A stretch of DNA of 29,105 nt from GWC2-37-8 sp964485555 (GTDB lineage: Bacteria; Patescibacteriota; Minisyncoccia; Moranbacterales; GWC2-37-73). The notes below the pieces were generated by a model. The model ran no database searches. It was not told where the DNA came from and saw nothing but the letters and a program-made list of their open reading frames with translations. Position numbers and translations under genes: made by a program. The stretch lies in the NCBI GenBank assembly GCA_964485555.1, contig CAZAJN010000022.1, positions 1-29,105 on the forward strand. Direction: 5' to 3'. Position 1 is the stretch's first letter, and every line of letters starts with the position of its first letter. This document shows, piece after piece, positions 6,628 to 14,589 of the stretch.

Positions 6628-7002
6628 CTATTCTCCGGTCGTTGTTCCTCCATTAGACTTCTTGAAAGCAACTTTCCAATTCGGTTCATAGTCATTGTCA
6701 AACTCATCTTTCACAACTACAGTTTCTCCCTTCATCAAAGTTGAAATCGCAATGTCATTCATCATTTCTTTTTCAGTGTCCACTTCCCTCTTGAGATCCT
6801 CCAATTTTTCATAAGCTCTTCCCAATTGAGCCTGAATACGAGTTTCGATTTCTTTCTTCTTTTCCCTCAAGACAGTAATCTTTTCCACAATTTCCTCATA
6901 TTCATCGGCTTGCACCAGCGCGTCTTTGTACATGTCGCGCAAATCTTTTTGTTCTTTCTTCATTTCACGAATGTGATTGAAAACTTCCTGGATGTTTTGC
7001 AT
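6628..7002 (-). CDS. Small coiled-coil protein
   Basis: This 124-residue soluble protein is unrecognised. Residues 1 to about 80 are almost entirely charged heptads (Glu, Lys, Leu, Ile) and should form a long coiled coil. The last 45 residues include a short beta-like stretch (ETVVVKDEFDNDYEPNW) and a flexible Gly/Thr-rich end. There is no signal peptide or membrane span. The ATG at 7002 is the first in frame, and an extended -10 element lies at 7059-7064. It may be a structural or adaptor protein; no function can be assigned. Confidence 0.75.
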   Translation of the reverse strand: MQNIQEVFNHIREMKKEQKDLRDMYKDALVQADEYEEIVEKITVLREKKKEIETRIQAQLGRAYEKLEDLKREVDTEKEMMNDIAISTLMKGETVVVKDEFDNDYEPNWKVAFKKSNGGTTTGE

Positions 7003-7058
7003 AGTTTTTATTATTAGTTTTATTTATTACTAGCCATGTTGCTCCGCAACGTTTTTCC

Positions 7059-7087
7059 ATCATAGCATAAATTAAAAATTGTAAAAA
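7059..7087 (-). promoter_or_regulatory. Extended -10 promoter of the coiled-coil gene
   Basis: On the minus strand TGC-TATGAT (7059-7064 for the hexamer) is a good extended -10 box. The -35 position (TTTTTA, 7082-7087) is poor but has 17-bp spacing. Confidence 0.5.
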
Positions 7088-7102
7088 GTCCCTTCATACA
7101 TA

Positions 7103-7129
7103 AAAAAGAAGGACTAGGTCCTTCTTTTT
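7103..7129. terminator. Bidirectional terminator
   Basis: AAAAAGAAGGAC (7103-7114) pairs perfectly with GTCCTTCTTTTT (7118-7129) around TAG. On the minus strand it is the first terminator after the lysozyme-like gene (stop at 7396), but a repeat element now lies between the two. Confidence 0.8.
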
Positions 7130-7158
7130 GTTTTTATTTTTATTTTTTTTAATATCAT

Positions 7159-7388
7159 GACTTACGCATTTACTCAATTTTTTCTTTATGGCCCATATGC
7201 AGCGAGAGCGAATCGGAGCTTTTGAATGATGAGTATTTTTCAGGACCTACGCGATTGGCATAGCTTCATGCAAAATTGTTTTTTTGCGGCCTGCCTGTCG
7301 GTAGGCAGGCTTCCGGGTGAGCGAAGCGAACGAAAGGCAAGTAAAAAAATAATTTTGCATGAAACCTCACAGTGTAAACACGTAACTA
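7159..7388. mobile_element. Composite MITE-like palindromic element
   Basis: The left end reads GACTTACGCATTTAC and the right end, inverted, reads TAGTTACGTGTTTAC. Inside, TTCATGCAAAATTGTTTTTTT-type arms (7266-7286 and about 7345-7363) flank a GC-rich palindrome CCTGCCTGTCGGTAGGCAGG (7290-7309). An internal CCTACGCGATTG (about 7246) looks like a second element end, so two copies may be nested. Positions 7159-7238 are nearly identical, in inverted orientation, to 22680-22757. No transposase is encoded. Confidence 0.65.
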
Positions 7389-7395
7389 CCAATTT

Positions 7396-8142
7396 TTACA
7401 AATATTCATTCATCGCGCTGTAATAGAAATCCACATCATTGATCCATTTCTTTTCACTGATAGACTTCGGCTGATCCTGACAGCCGTATCCGCATTTCCA
7501 AACAATCATGTCTGAAGGAGTGTCAATATCTTCTTCAATTACAAGTTGGTCAATGCGCTCGGCCACCGTTTCGACAGCTTCCTTGGGAGTGTCAAAACAG
7601 GTATGCCCGCCTGAACCCATTTTTTCAGCCTTCAAACGAAATCCCCAATAGTTGTAGCAATCTTGTCCGTCCAAAACTGGCTTTCTTTTTCCCCAAGCGC
7701 TTTCCTTTTTGGCAATCGCCACCAAGAACATGGCTGTTTTGGGATTTTGCTTCAAAATATATGGCATCATTTTTTCAATCGGATAACCGTCCACCATTTC
7801 AGCGATTCCTTTTTCCAAGGGAGATTTTTCTTTCGGCTGAACAGTTTGCACAGCGGGAACATTCTCAACTTCATTCAAAGATTGCAGACGAGAAACAGTC
7901 ATATATGTCAGCATGCCGATCACCATCAAGAGCAAGAGCAGGACACGACCATGACCAGGTTTGATGTTTCCAAGACTTAGCATATCCTTTTTAACCCTCC
8001 TAATCCTCCTTGTTGCCTTAGCTGTTTTCACGGCCACTTTTAAAGATTTGGCAGATTTGAGAACCTTCACCTTTTTAATGGTGCTGGTCTTTTTTGCCTT
8101 AACTGAGGGTTTTATTTTTTTGGCTGTTTTTTGTTTTTTCAT
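7396..8142 (-). CDS. Lys-rich, membrane-anchored lysozyme-like protein
   Basis: This 248-residue protein has three parts. Residues 1-53 are extremely basic (19 Lys, 4 Arg) with Ala/Thr/Val, resembling histone-H1-like tails. Residues 66-82 form one transmembrane helix. The rest is an extracytoplasmic domain resembling the glucosaminidase/soluble lytic-transglycosylase fold, with IAKKESAWGKR carrying the likely catalytic Glu148, then CYNYWGFR and a helix-rich end. By the positive-inside rule the basic tail stays in the cytoplasm and the domain faces outward, where it could cut peptidoglycan. The gene has a strong promoter at 8266-8294 and a terminator-like hairpin in its leader. Enzymatic activity is inferred from motif pattern only. 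Confidence 0.8.
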   Translation of the reverse strand: MKKQKTAKKIKPSVKAKKTSTIKKVKVLKSAKSLKVAVKTAKATRRIRRVKKDMLSLGNIKPGHGRVLLLLLMVIGMLTYMTVSRLQSLNEVENVPAVQTVQPKEKSPLEKGIAEMVDGYPIEKMMPYILKQNPKTAMFLVAIAKKESAWGKRKPVLDGQDCYNYWGFRLKAEKMGSGGHTCFDTPKEAVETVAERIDQLVIEEDIDTPSDMIVWKCGYGCQDQPKSISEKKWINDVDFYYSAMNEYL

Positions 8143-8203
8143 ATGGCGTTTGCCACTTTTTATTTTTTTGCAATTCTTTTTGGCTCAATTAAGCCTGATT
8201 AGA

Positions 8204-8242
8204 TAAAAAATAAAGCAAAAACAGGCTTTCACCCGTTTTTGC
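8204..8242 (-). promoter_or_regulatory. Terminator-like leader hairpin, GGGTGAAAGCC apex
   Basis: On the minus strand GCAAAAAC (8235-8242 complement) pairs with GTTTTTGC (8215-8222 complement), with an apex GGGTGAAAGCC and a T-rich run after it. It lies 24 nt downstream of the promoter and about 60 nt upstream of the gene, so it should attenuate the lysozyme-like gene. The apex is the same as in the leader at 1256-1286, apart from one base. Confidence 0.6.
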
Positions 8243-8265
8243 TCTATCTCTATTCCTATAAATCC

Positions 8266-8294
8266 ATTATACACCCAAATCGGACAAAAGTCAA
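8266..8294 (-). promoter_or_regulatory. Promoter of the lysozyme-like gene
   Basis: On the minus strand TTGACT (8289-8294), a 17-bp spacer and a perfect TATAAT (8266-8271). Confidence 0.8.
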
Positions 8295-8331
8295 CTAAGA
8301 GGTTAGATGTTAAATGATTATGATTATATTC

Positions 8332-8363
8332 TTGACAAAATATGGTTTATTGATAAACTATGT
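8332..8363 (+). promoter_or_regulatory. marR promoter overlapped by palindromic operator
   Basis: TTGACA (8332-8337), a 16-bp spacer and TAAACT (8354-8359). The imperfect palindrome ATATGGTTTAT-TG-ATAAACTATGT (8340-8363) covers the spacer and -10 box. MarR proteins bind such short inverted repeats as dimers, so autorepression of the marR-efflux operon is likely. Confidence 0.7.
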
Positions 8364-8393
8364 AGACGTTAACAAACTAAATATCCATACCAT

Positions 8394-8858
8394 ATGCATA
8401 GCAACGACTCGAACCTTCATTCCATAGTGTGCTTGGCGCACCGCGTAGAAGGCATGGCCAATAAGTATATATTTTTACCGATGGGACTTTCATCCACAAG
8501 CGTGAAGATATTGGGGATGCTTTCACATCACGCATTTCTTACACCCAGCCAAATCATCGAAATGAGCAGCTCTACCAAATCAAACATCAGTCAGAGACTT
8601 AGCTTTCTGGAGAAGGAAGGGCTCATTGCCAGAGATTATGCCAGCGACCGAAGAGATAAACGCAAAGTAAAAGTCACACTGACCAGCAAAGGAAAAGAAA
8701 AGATGAAAGAAATACAAAAAGTCATGCACAAGGCCAAGCTGTCAGTTGAAAAAGAATTTTCAGAAAAAGAAATGACGGCGCACAAGGCTTTCATAAAAAA
8801 ACTAAATGGAGTTCTAGATAACAGTGAAAGTAAGCTGACAAAATTATTCAAACTCTAA
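8394..8858 (+). CDS. MarR-family transcriptional regulator
   Basis: This 154-residue protein has the MarR winged helix-turn-helix layout. An N-terminal dimerisation helix is followed by LSSTSVKILGML, the recognition segment SSSTKSNISQRLSFLEKEGLI (split here only by function: two helices), then the wing RDYASDRRDKRKVKVTLTSKG with its basic tip. A long C-terminal helix completes the dimer. It is first in an operon with the RND adaptor (24 bp downstream) and the pump, and its promoter is covered by a palindrome. Such regulators typically repress an adjacent efflux operon until a toxic ligand releases them. The ligand is unknown. Confidence 0.9.
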   Translation: MHSNDSNLHSIVCLAHRVEGMANKYIFLPMGLSSTSVKILGMLSHHAFLTPSQIIEMSSSTKSNISQRLSFLEKEGLIARDYASDRRDKRKVKVTLTSKGKEKMKEIQKVMHKAKLSVEKEFSEKEMTAHKAFIKKLNGVLDNSESKLTKLFKL

Positions 8859-8882
8859 ACAACACAATTAAGGAAACATTAT

Positions 8883-9983
8883 ATGAACAAGAAAAAAATT
8901 ATCGCATCAATGCTAGTGATTTCAGCGCTTTTTGTCGTTGCGCTTCGCCTTCCCAAAAAAGAACTGGCGGCGTCAAATCAGGCGGAACAAAAATCTGCCA
9001 AAGTAGCAACAAGAACAGTGGCCGACAGCAAAACATTTCTGCAAAAAAACCAATATCCTGCCAACGTGGTCGGAGATCAGGAAATTAAGATCACTGCCAA
9101 ATCATCAGGAACTGTCATTTTTGCTCCAGCAAATATCGGAGATTCTGTTAAGGCCGGTTCGATCATTGCCAAAATTGATGACGCGGGAGCACTAGCTGCC
9201 GGAGAACAGGGACTAAAAAGCCTCCAAGTTCAACAATCGGAAATCGCGCTCAAACAAATCAAAGAGTCCTATGACTTGGCAAAAGATTTGTACGATGACC
9301 TCAAAGATTCCAGCGATGCAACCAGCGCGCAAAAGGATAGTGCCAAAACACAAAGAGATATTGCGAAATTGCAATATGAAAATGCGGCTCTGACTTTGGA
9401 TGGAAATGTGGATAACCGCTTGATAACTACTCCTATCTCAGGTGTGATCATCAATAAGGCTGTTTCAGTCGGCGATTCAGTGGCAGCCGGGCAATTGATT
9501 GCCAGCGTCAGCCAATCTTCCAACGTCAAAATTCAATTTTATATCAACCAGGAAGAGAAGCAGAATCTGAAGCGCGGACAAGAGGTTGCCGCAACTGATT
9601 CTCAAAACAATTCATTGGCTCTTGTCATCAGAAACATTGCAGCAAGCGCCGACCCCAGCACAAAACGTTTTTTGATTGAAGCTTATCCAAAACAAGGTGT
9701 CACTTCCCTTTTGGCAGGAACCTTGATCAGCGTGACGATTGAAACTGCCGCTAAAGCGACCGCGCAAGAAAATTTACTGCTTCCACTTTCTGCAGTAGGG
9801 ATCGGTCAAAATGAAAGTTATATTTTTATTTTGGAAAACTCAAAAGCTAAAAAAATATTGGTGGAAGTTGTGGATGTCAAAGGAGAAATTGCAGAAATTT
9901 CCGCTCCCCTTTCTGACGATGCCTTGATTATCGTTGAAGGCAACAAGCTGATCCGCGACGGAGAAACTGTTCAAGCGCAATAA
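8883..9983 (+). CDS. RND efflux adaptor (membrane fusion protein)
   Basis: This 366-residue adaptor has an N-terminal membrane anchor (residues 5-23). A split biotinyl-lipoyl domain (TAKSSGTVIFAPANIGDSVK and ITTPISGVIINKAVSVGDSV regions) surrounds an alpha-helical hairpin (about 105-175) rich in Gln, Lys and Asp. A beta-barrel domain and a membrane-proximal domain end in a GDALI-like loop. The order matches AcrA/MexA-type adaptors. AAGGA precedes the ATG at 8883. It sits between marR and the pump gene, whose start is 47 bp downstream. No outer-membrane channel gene is nearby, so the adaptor may work only with the pump at the cytoplasmic membrane. Confidence 0.92.
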   Translation: MNKKKIIASMLVISALFVVALRLPKKELAASNQAEQKSAKVATRTVADSKTFLQKNQYPANVVGDQEIKITAKSSGTVIFAPANIGDSVKAGSIIAKIDDAGALAAGEQGLKSLQVQQSEIALKQIKESYDLAKDLYDDLKDSSDATSAQKDSAKTQRDIAKLQYENAALTLDGNVDNRLITTPISGVIINKAVSVGDSVAAGQLIASVSQSSNVKIQFYINQEEKQNLKRGQEVAATDSQNNSLALVIRNIAASADPSTKRFLIEAYPKQGVTSLLAGTLISVTIETAAKATAQENLLLPLSAVGIGQNESYIFILENSKAKKILVEVVDVKGEIAEISAPLSDDALIIVEGNKLIRDGETVQAQ

Positions 9984-10030
9984 TAGAATCTCCTTCGTCT
10001 TTAAATTTCATTCAGTTAACTAAGATATCT

Positions 10031-13000
10031 ATGGACCATAAAAATACGCATGCCAAATCAAGCGACAGCGCTTATTTGGACAAATTGGAATTCACTCCAG
10101 AGCTTCGCAAAACTTGGCTGAACTTTTTTGTTTCCAACTTCAGAGTGGTTATTTTGCTCATCATTTTGATTTCCGGTTGGGGAATATTTTCCTTTCTGCA
10201 GCTTCCGCGCGAATCAAATCCGGAAGTAAAAATTCCAACCGCCATTGTGGCAGCGGCTTATCCCGGAGCTTCGCCTTCAGATGTGGAAGAGCTGGTCACC
10301 AAGAAAATTGAGACTGCCATTTCAGGGATCAGCGGGATAAAAAAAATTACCTCCACTTCAGCCAACTCGTTTTCCACCGTGGTGGTTGAATTTGATGCTG
10401 ATCAAGACGTGGAAAATTCAGTCAGAAAACTCAGAGACAAGCTTCCAAGCATCCAACAAGAACTGCCTGCCGATGCCAATGAACCGGAAGTCCGCGAAAT
10501 CTCACTGGACGATACTCCGATTATAACTTTTGCGCTCGTCGGTCCCTATGACGGATTCACGCTCAGAACCTATGCGGAAAAAATGCAGGATGAACTGGAA
10601 AAAATTCCTGGGATTCGCGAAGTCAACATTTCCGGCGGGGATCAAAGCGAATTTGAAGTCGCCTACGACCCGCAAAAACTGGTTCTTTTCGGCATCTCGG
10701 CCGATCAAGCCAACAGTGCTATCGCGCAAGCTAACCGCGCCATTCCAGCTGGAAATTTCGAAGGCAGCCAGTTCAATTATCCCATCAGGACTGACGGACG
10801 ATTTTACAATGCTAAAACCTTAGGCGAAATTGCAATCACTCACAGCGCGCAGGGATCAATTGTTTTTTTGAAAGATATCGCGACTGTCCAAGAAAAAGCA
10901 ATTGAAAAAACCATTTACTCTCGCCTTTCTCTTGCTGGTGAGACTCCAGAAAATGCCGTGACCTTGCAGGTCGTCAAAAGAACCGGCGGATCAATTATCG
11001 ATACGGTAGACAGCGCCAAATTGAAAATGGATGAGATGCTCAAGACCTTTCCGCAAGGTATCGTCTATGATGACACGGTCAACCAGGCCGATCGCATCCG
11101 AAAAGATTTCGAGCAATTGACGCACGATTTCATGCTGACTTTGATTTTGGTGGTTGGAATTTTGTTTTTGATTGTCGGATTGAAAGAAGCATTCGTCGCG
11201 GGAATTGCAATTCCCTTGGTTTTCTTTGTGACTTTCGGAGTGATGCAAGCCACTGGAACCTCACTCAACTTTCTCTCCATTTTTGCCCTCCTGCTTTCTT
11301 TGGGACTCCTGGTTGATGACGCAATCGTTGTGGTCAGTGCCACCAAGCAGTACATGAAAACTGGGAAATATACGCCTGAAGAGGCGGTGCTTTTGGTGCT
11401 TAATGATTTCAAAATCGTGCTTGTTTCGACCACGCTGGCAACAGTGTGGGCATTTTTGCCGCTCTTGATGGCATCTGGCATGATCGGACAATTTATTAAA
11501 TCAATTCCTATTACCGTTTCAGTGACTTTGATTTCATCATTGCTGATCGCGCTCATGATCAATCATCCGTTGGCGGCAGTTCTCGAAAGAATCCGACTGA
11601 CGAAAAAATTCTTCTGGCTCATCCTGTTCACTGCTCTTTTGGTAGGCTTGTTTTCCGCAACCACCCATTCATTCTTCGGCTATATTTTTGCGGCCACTTC
11701 TTTCGCAATAACTACCTGGATGATTTTCTGGTATTTCAACGGCGGCCAAAAAACCTTGGAAGAAAATTTCAATTTAACCGAGCAAGAATGGGAGAGCGAC
11801 GAGCTCATCAAGCAAAAATTGCTCTCACAGGGAGACCGCGAGAATTCCTCTTTGGCTGGCAAGTTGATTCATGGAATCATCCATTTTGACCAGGTTTTGC
11901 CTGTCTATGAAAAATATCTAAGAATGGCTACCGACACCAAAAAAAGAAGATTGGTGACGCTTTTTTCCACCTTTGCACTTTTTCTTTTCGCCATCGCCCT
12001 GCCTATCAGCGGAGTGGTAAAATCAGAATTTTTTCCAGCTGCTGATGGAGATGTTTTGTATGTCAGCTTGCGTGGACCTGTCGGATTGAATCTTGATAAA
12101 ACTGATGAGACAGCGCGCGAAGTAGAAAAAAGATTGCTGGATATCGATAATATAGAAAACTTTTCCACCATTGTCGGCAACGCAGGATCAAATGGAAATA
12201 TGGGTGGAGGAGGTTCAAACAAATCAAACACAGCCTCAATCACGATCAAACTCACAGAAGCTGAAGGGCGAAACGAGAAGGCTTATGAAATTGCAACTGA
12301 AATTCGCAGCGCACTTTCTGATATTCAAGATGCAGCCATAACCGTTTCTGCTCCGCGCGGAGGTCCGCCTTCCGGAAGCGCTTTCCAAGCACAAATCAGC
12401 GGCGAAAATCTGCAAACTCTTGATAAGATTGCGAGCGAACTTAAGCCGATCATCGATTCAATAGAAGGCACGATAAATTCCGATGTTTCACTTAAAGATG
12501 CTCCGGCTGAATACACTTTTTCCTTGGATAATTCCAAGATGGAATTGTATGATCTTAATGCCGTGGCTGTCGGCTCGCTTCTGCGCAGCGCAATTTCAGG
12601 AACAACCGTGACCACAGTCATTCGCGACAATAAAGACATTGAGGTGTTGGCACGTTTTGATGAAAATAAGATTCCGAACTTAGACTCGATTCAAAATCTG
12701 CAAATATTGAACAACAAAAAACAACCGGTGTTTATCAAGGATGTTGCCCAGATAAAACTTACCCCTGCTGTCGATGCCATTTCCCGCATCAATCAAAAAA
12801 GGACAGTGCTTTTGACTGCCGACGTCAGCGGAACAACCAATTCCAATGAGGTCGTCAAAAAATTTCAAGACAAGCTGGCTGAAAATTACAATTTGCCCGA
12901 GGGATATGTCATCAGCTATGGAGGAGAAAACGAGCAGAATGCCGAATCGGTGCTCTCCATCATACGAGCCATGGCAATTGCAGCCATTCTTATTATTTCC

Positions 13001-13438
13001 ACGCTCGTCATTCAGTTTAATTCGTTCAAAAAAGCCATCATAGTGCTTGTAACTTTACCATTGGCCCTTATTGGTGTTTTCCTTGGAATGGCCCTTCTGG
13101 GTGTAACTTTGAGCTTTCCAGGGCTCATAGGAATCCTTGCGCTCTTTGGAATTGTGGTTAAAAATGCCATCATTTTGATCGACAAGATCAATCTCAACAT
13201 CAAAACAGGCATTCCTTTCCATGAAGCCATCATTGACGCTGGAAAATCACGCTTAGAAGCGATCTTTATAACTTCAATTGTGACTATTGCCGGCATTATC
13301 CCAATCACCCTTTCCAACGAAACCTGGACAGCATTGGGAAGCGCTGTCATTTTCGGACTTTCCATTTCATCGTTCTTCACACTATTCATGGTTCCAACTT
13401 TGTACATGACTTTCATAGATGAAAAAGAAAGGTTCTAA
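10031..13438 (+). CDS. RND-family efflux pump, HAE1/AcrB type
   Basis: This 1135-residue inner-membrane pump is driven by proton exchange. The family layout is complete: an N-terminal helix (about 35-55), a first porter/docking half, helices 2-6, a second porter half and helices 8-12. Proton-relay residues are intact: the paired Asp429-Asp430 in LLVDDAI (equivalent to AcrB Asp407/408) and Lys1044 in VVKNAIILID (equivalent to Lys940). It is about 85 residues longer than AcrB. The excess lies mainly around residues 530-620, with two extra hydrophobic stretches and an acidic loop between the halves. A Gly/Asn-rich loop occurs near 720. It is last in the marR operon. The substrate is unknown; drugs or lipids are the usual ones. 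Confidence 0.95.
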   Translation: MDHKNTHAKSSDSAYLDKLEFTPELRKTWLNFFVSNFRVVILLIILISGWGIFSFLQLPRESNPEVKIPTAIVAAAYPGASPSDVEELVTKKIETAISGISGIKKITSTSANSFSTVVVEFDADQDVENSVRKLRDKLPSIQQELPADANEPEVREISLDDTPIITFALVGPYDGFTLRTYAEKMQDELEKIPGIREVNISGGDQSEFEVAYDPQKLVLFGISADQANSAIAQANRAIPAGNFEGSQFNYPIRTDGRFYNAKTLGEIAITHSAQGSIVFLKDIATVQEKAIEKTIYSRLSLAGETPENAVTLQVVKRTGGSIIDTVDSAKLKMDEMLKTFPQGIVYDDTVNQADRIRKDFEQLTHDFMLTLILVVGILFLIVGLKEAFVAGIAIPLVFFVTFGVMQATGTSLNFLSIFALLLSLGLLVDDAIVVVSATKQYMKTGKYTPEEAVLLVLNDFKIVLVSTTLATVWAFLPLLMASGMIGQFIKSIPITVSVTLISSLLIALMINHPLAAVLERIRLTKKFFWLILFTALLVGLFSATTHSFFGYIFAATSFAITTWMIFWYFNGGQKTLEENFNLTEQEWESDELIKQKLLSQGDRENSSLAGKLIHGIIHFDQVLPVYEKYLRMATDTKKRRLVTLFSTFALFLFAIALPISGVVKSEFFPAADGDVLYVSLRGPVGLNLDKTDETAREVEKRLLDIDNIENFSTIVGNAGSNGNMGGGGSNKSNTASITIKLTEAEGRNEKAYEIATEIRSALSDIQDAAITVSAPRGGPPSGSAFQAQISGENLQTLDKIASELKPIIDSIEGTINSDVSLKDAPAEYTFSLDNSKMELYDLNAVAVGSLLRSAISGTTVTTVIRDNKDIEVLARFDENKIPNLDSIQNLQILNNKKQPVFIKDVAQIKLTPAVDAISRINQKRTVLLTADVSGTTNSNEVVKKFQDKLAENYNLPEGYVISYGGENEQNAESVLSIIRAMAIAAILIISTLVIQFNSFKKAIIVLVTLPLALIGVFLGMALLGVTLSFPGLIGILALFGIVVKNAIILIDKINLNIKTGIPFHEAIIDAGKSRLEAIFITSIVTIAGIIPITLSNETWTALGSAVIFGLSISSFFTLFMVPTLYMTFIDEKERF

Positions 13439-13466
13439 TACCGATTTAATATAATCCCTGATACTA

Positions 13467-13596
13467 TGTCATTTCGAGTGGAGCGTAGCGGAATCGAGAA
13501 ATCTGGGCTCAGATCCCTGCGCCACCGCTAAAGCTTGAGGCGGCACGCGGTCGATTTCATTTCGACCTATCGGCCTCAATTCCGCTCGGGATGACA
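13467..13596. repeat. REP-like palindromic element TGTCATTTCGAG...
   Basis: TGTCATTTCGAGTGGA at 13467-13482 is inverted as TCCGCTCGGGATGACA at 13581-13596, allowing a few mismatches. GC-rich sequence between them contains smaller inverted segments. Similar palindromes starting TGTCATCCCGAG are widespread in environmental bacterial genomes. It sits downstream of the pump gene, before its terminator. Confidence 0.6.
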
Positions 13597-13626
13597 GGTT
13601 ATTGCAGAACAGATTGAGTGCTCATA

Positions 13627-13655
13627 AAAAGCTCCATAAAAATGGAGCTTTTTTT
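13627..13655 (+). terminator. Terminator of the efflux operon
   Basis: GCTCCAT (13631-13637) pairs with ATGGAGC (13642-13648) around AAAA, extended by A/T pairs, and followed by a run of seven T. The palindromic element at 13467-13596 separates it from the pump stop codon. Confidence 0.85.
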
Positions 13656-13724
13656 GTTTTTTAAAATTATTTTCAGTCAAAGCCGTATTAAAAGTTGATA
13701 GGTTTAATTTTCAAAATCAATCAT

Positions 13725-14153
13725 ATGGAAATTGATAATAAAAAAGACCAGCATTTCTGGCACTTTGTGACTTCGACAGTTTATGGAATTTTATTATTGC
13801 TAATGATTTTTATTTTAAATAGGACTGGAAAAGTTCCGACCAGTGTTGCTGTTTTCGATTTCTTCATGCTGACACTGGCCACTTTCAGGATAACCAGACT
13901 ACTTGTCCATGATTTGGTTTTGGATTTTGTGCGTGATCAATTCGAAAATTCAACCCACGGACTCGGCCTCACCTTGCACGATCTTTTGGATTGTCCTTGG
14001 TGCACCGGAGCATGGGTTGCGCTATTCGTCGGATTTTTCTATTTCACGATTCCCCTTGCCTGGCCCATCATCTTCATCATGGCCATCGCCGGCTTCGGAA
14101 CACTGCTCACCATCCTGGCCAGTTTGTTGATGGTGAAGTTGAATGGGAAATAA
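13725..14153 (+). CDS. DUF1360-like membrane protein
   Basis: This 142-residue membrane protein has three or four hydrophobic segments. The central signature TFRITRLLVHD (about 48-58) and the CPWCTGAWVAL segment (about 89-99), with its two cysteines, match the DUF1360 family (Bacillus YjcA-like), whose function is unknown. The CxxC pair lies at the start of a membrane helix. The ATG at 13725 is preferred; a TTG at 13695 would add ten residues. No RBS is seen. The gene stands alone after the efflux operon terminator, and its stop codon lies only a few bases before a 20-bp direct repeat (14158-14177). Confidence 0.8.
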   Translation: MEIDNKKDQHFWHFVTSTVYGILLLLMIFILNRTGKVPTSVAVFDFFMLTLATFRITRLLVHDLVLDFVRDQFENSTHGLGLTLHDLLDCPWCTGAWVALFVGFFYFTIPLAWPIIFIMAIAGFGTLLTILASLLMVKLNGK

Positions 14154-14157
14154 GGGT

Positions 14158-14177
14158 TGGCTAGTGAGTGCGGTTAG
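14158..14177 (+). repeat. 20-bp direct repeat, left copy
   Basis: TGGCTAGTGAGTGCGGTTAG, identical to 15639-15658. The two copies bracket a complete three-gene transcription unit (promoter, genes, terminator). They may be attachment-like sites or recombination scars. Confidence 0.7.
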
Positions 14178-14246
14178 TACTGGATTTATGAATAAGTGTC
14201 TTTCTGTGGATTGATTACACACAGGAGTAGATTTGATTAGTAAAAT

Positions 14247-14288
14247 AAAAAATGGCAGACTCACAAGTTTCGTGAATCTGCCATTTTA
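14247..14288 (-). terminator. Terminator of the three-gene cassette
   Basis: AAAATGGCAGA (14249-14259) pairs with TCTGCCATTTT (14277-14287), continued by TCAC/GTGA after one mismatch. The A run on the left gives the T run on the minus strand. It lies 39 bp past the last gene of the unit. Confidence 0.8.
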
Positions 14289-14326
14289 GTCTGCCTTATT
14301 TCTTTGAATCATCACTTTCTTGAATT

Positions 14327-14527
14327 CTATTTGGTATCCTTGTAGATATGAATATGGATTGTGCTCGGCCCGATCCAAACACTTCCCTTGCCTTTGCAAG
14401 CCGTGCATATTCTATCAGTACCATAAGGAATGTTATTAGAACATGAAGTGCAACTACATTTTCCGATTCCTTTGCAATGAGGACATTGCTTAACTTCGCC
14501 AATAATCTGTAAAATATCTTCTTCCAT
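14327..14527 (-). CDS. DnaJ-type zinc-finger miniprotein
   Basis: This 66-residue protein carries cysteine motifs of the DnaJ zinc-finger type. CPHCKGIGKC begins near residue 15, a CTSC pair follows, and CTACKGKG ends the cluster. CxxCxGxG repeats bind zinc and in DnaJ help hold unfolded protein; free-standing versions also act in redox and assembly proteins. There is no J domain. The start at 14527 is set by AAGGAGGC just upstream. It is third in a minus-strand unit with the genes at 15314 and 15000. The role is unknown, but zinc binding is likely. Confidence 0.8.
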   Translation of the reverse strand: MEEDILQIIGEVKQCPHCKGIGKCSCTSCSNNIPYGTDRICTACKGKGSVWIGPSTIHIHIYKDTK

Positions 14528-14589
14528 TCAGCCTCCTTGTTAATATCTATTTGCTTAATCTTGATAACATGCACCATACTGACCCGACT

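Noticed and set aside
11065..13416. Long minus-strand frames opposite the RND pump
   Set aside because: Shadows of a well-conserved pump; no RBS or recognisable domain.
14158..14220. Possible tRNA at the 20-bp repeat
   Set aside because: The GGCTAGTGAGTGCGGTTAG start resembles a tRNA 5' half, but no acceptor, anticodon or T-arm pairing can be formed.
14296..14577. 93-residue minus-strand frame over the zinc-finger gene
   Set aside because: It overlaps the DnaJ-type cysteine frame, which has a strong RBS and clear motifs.
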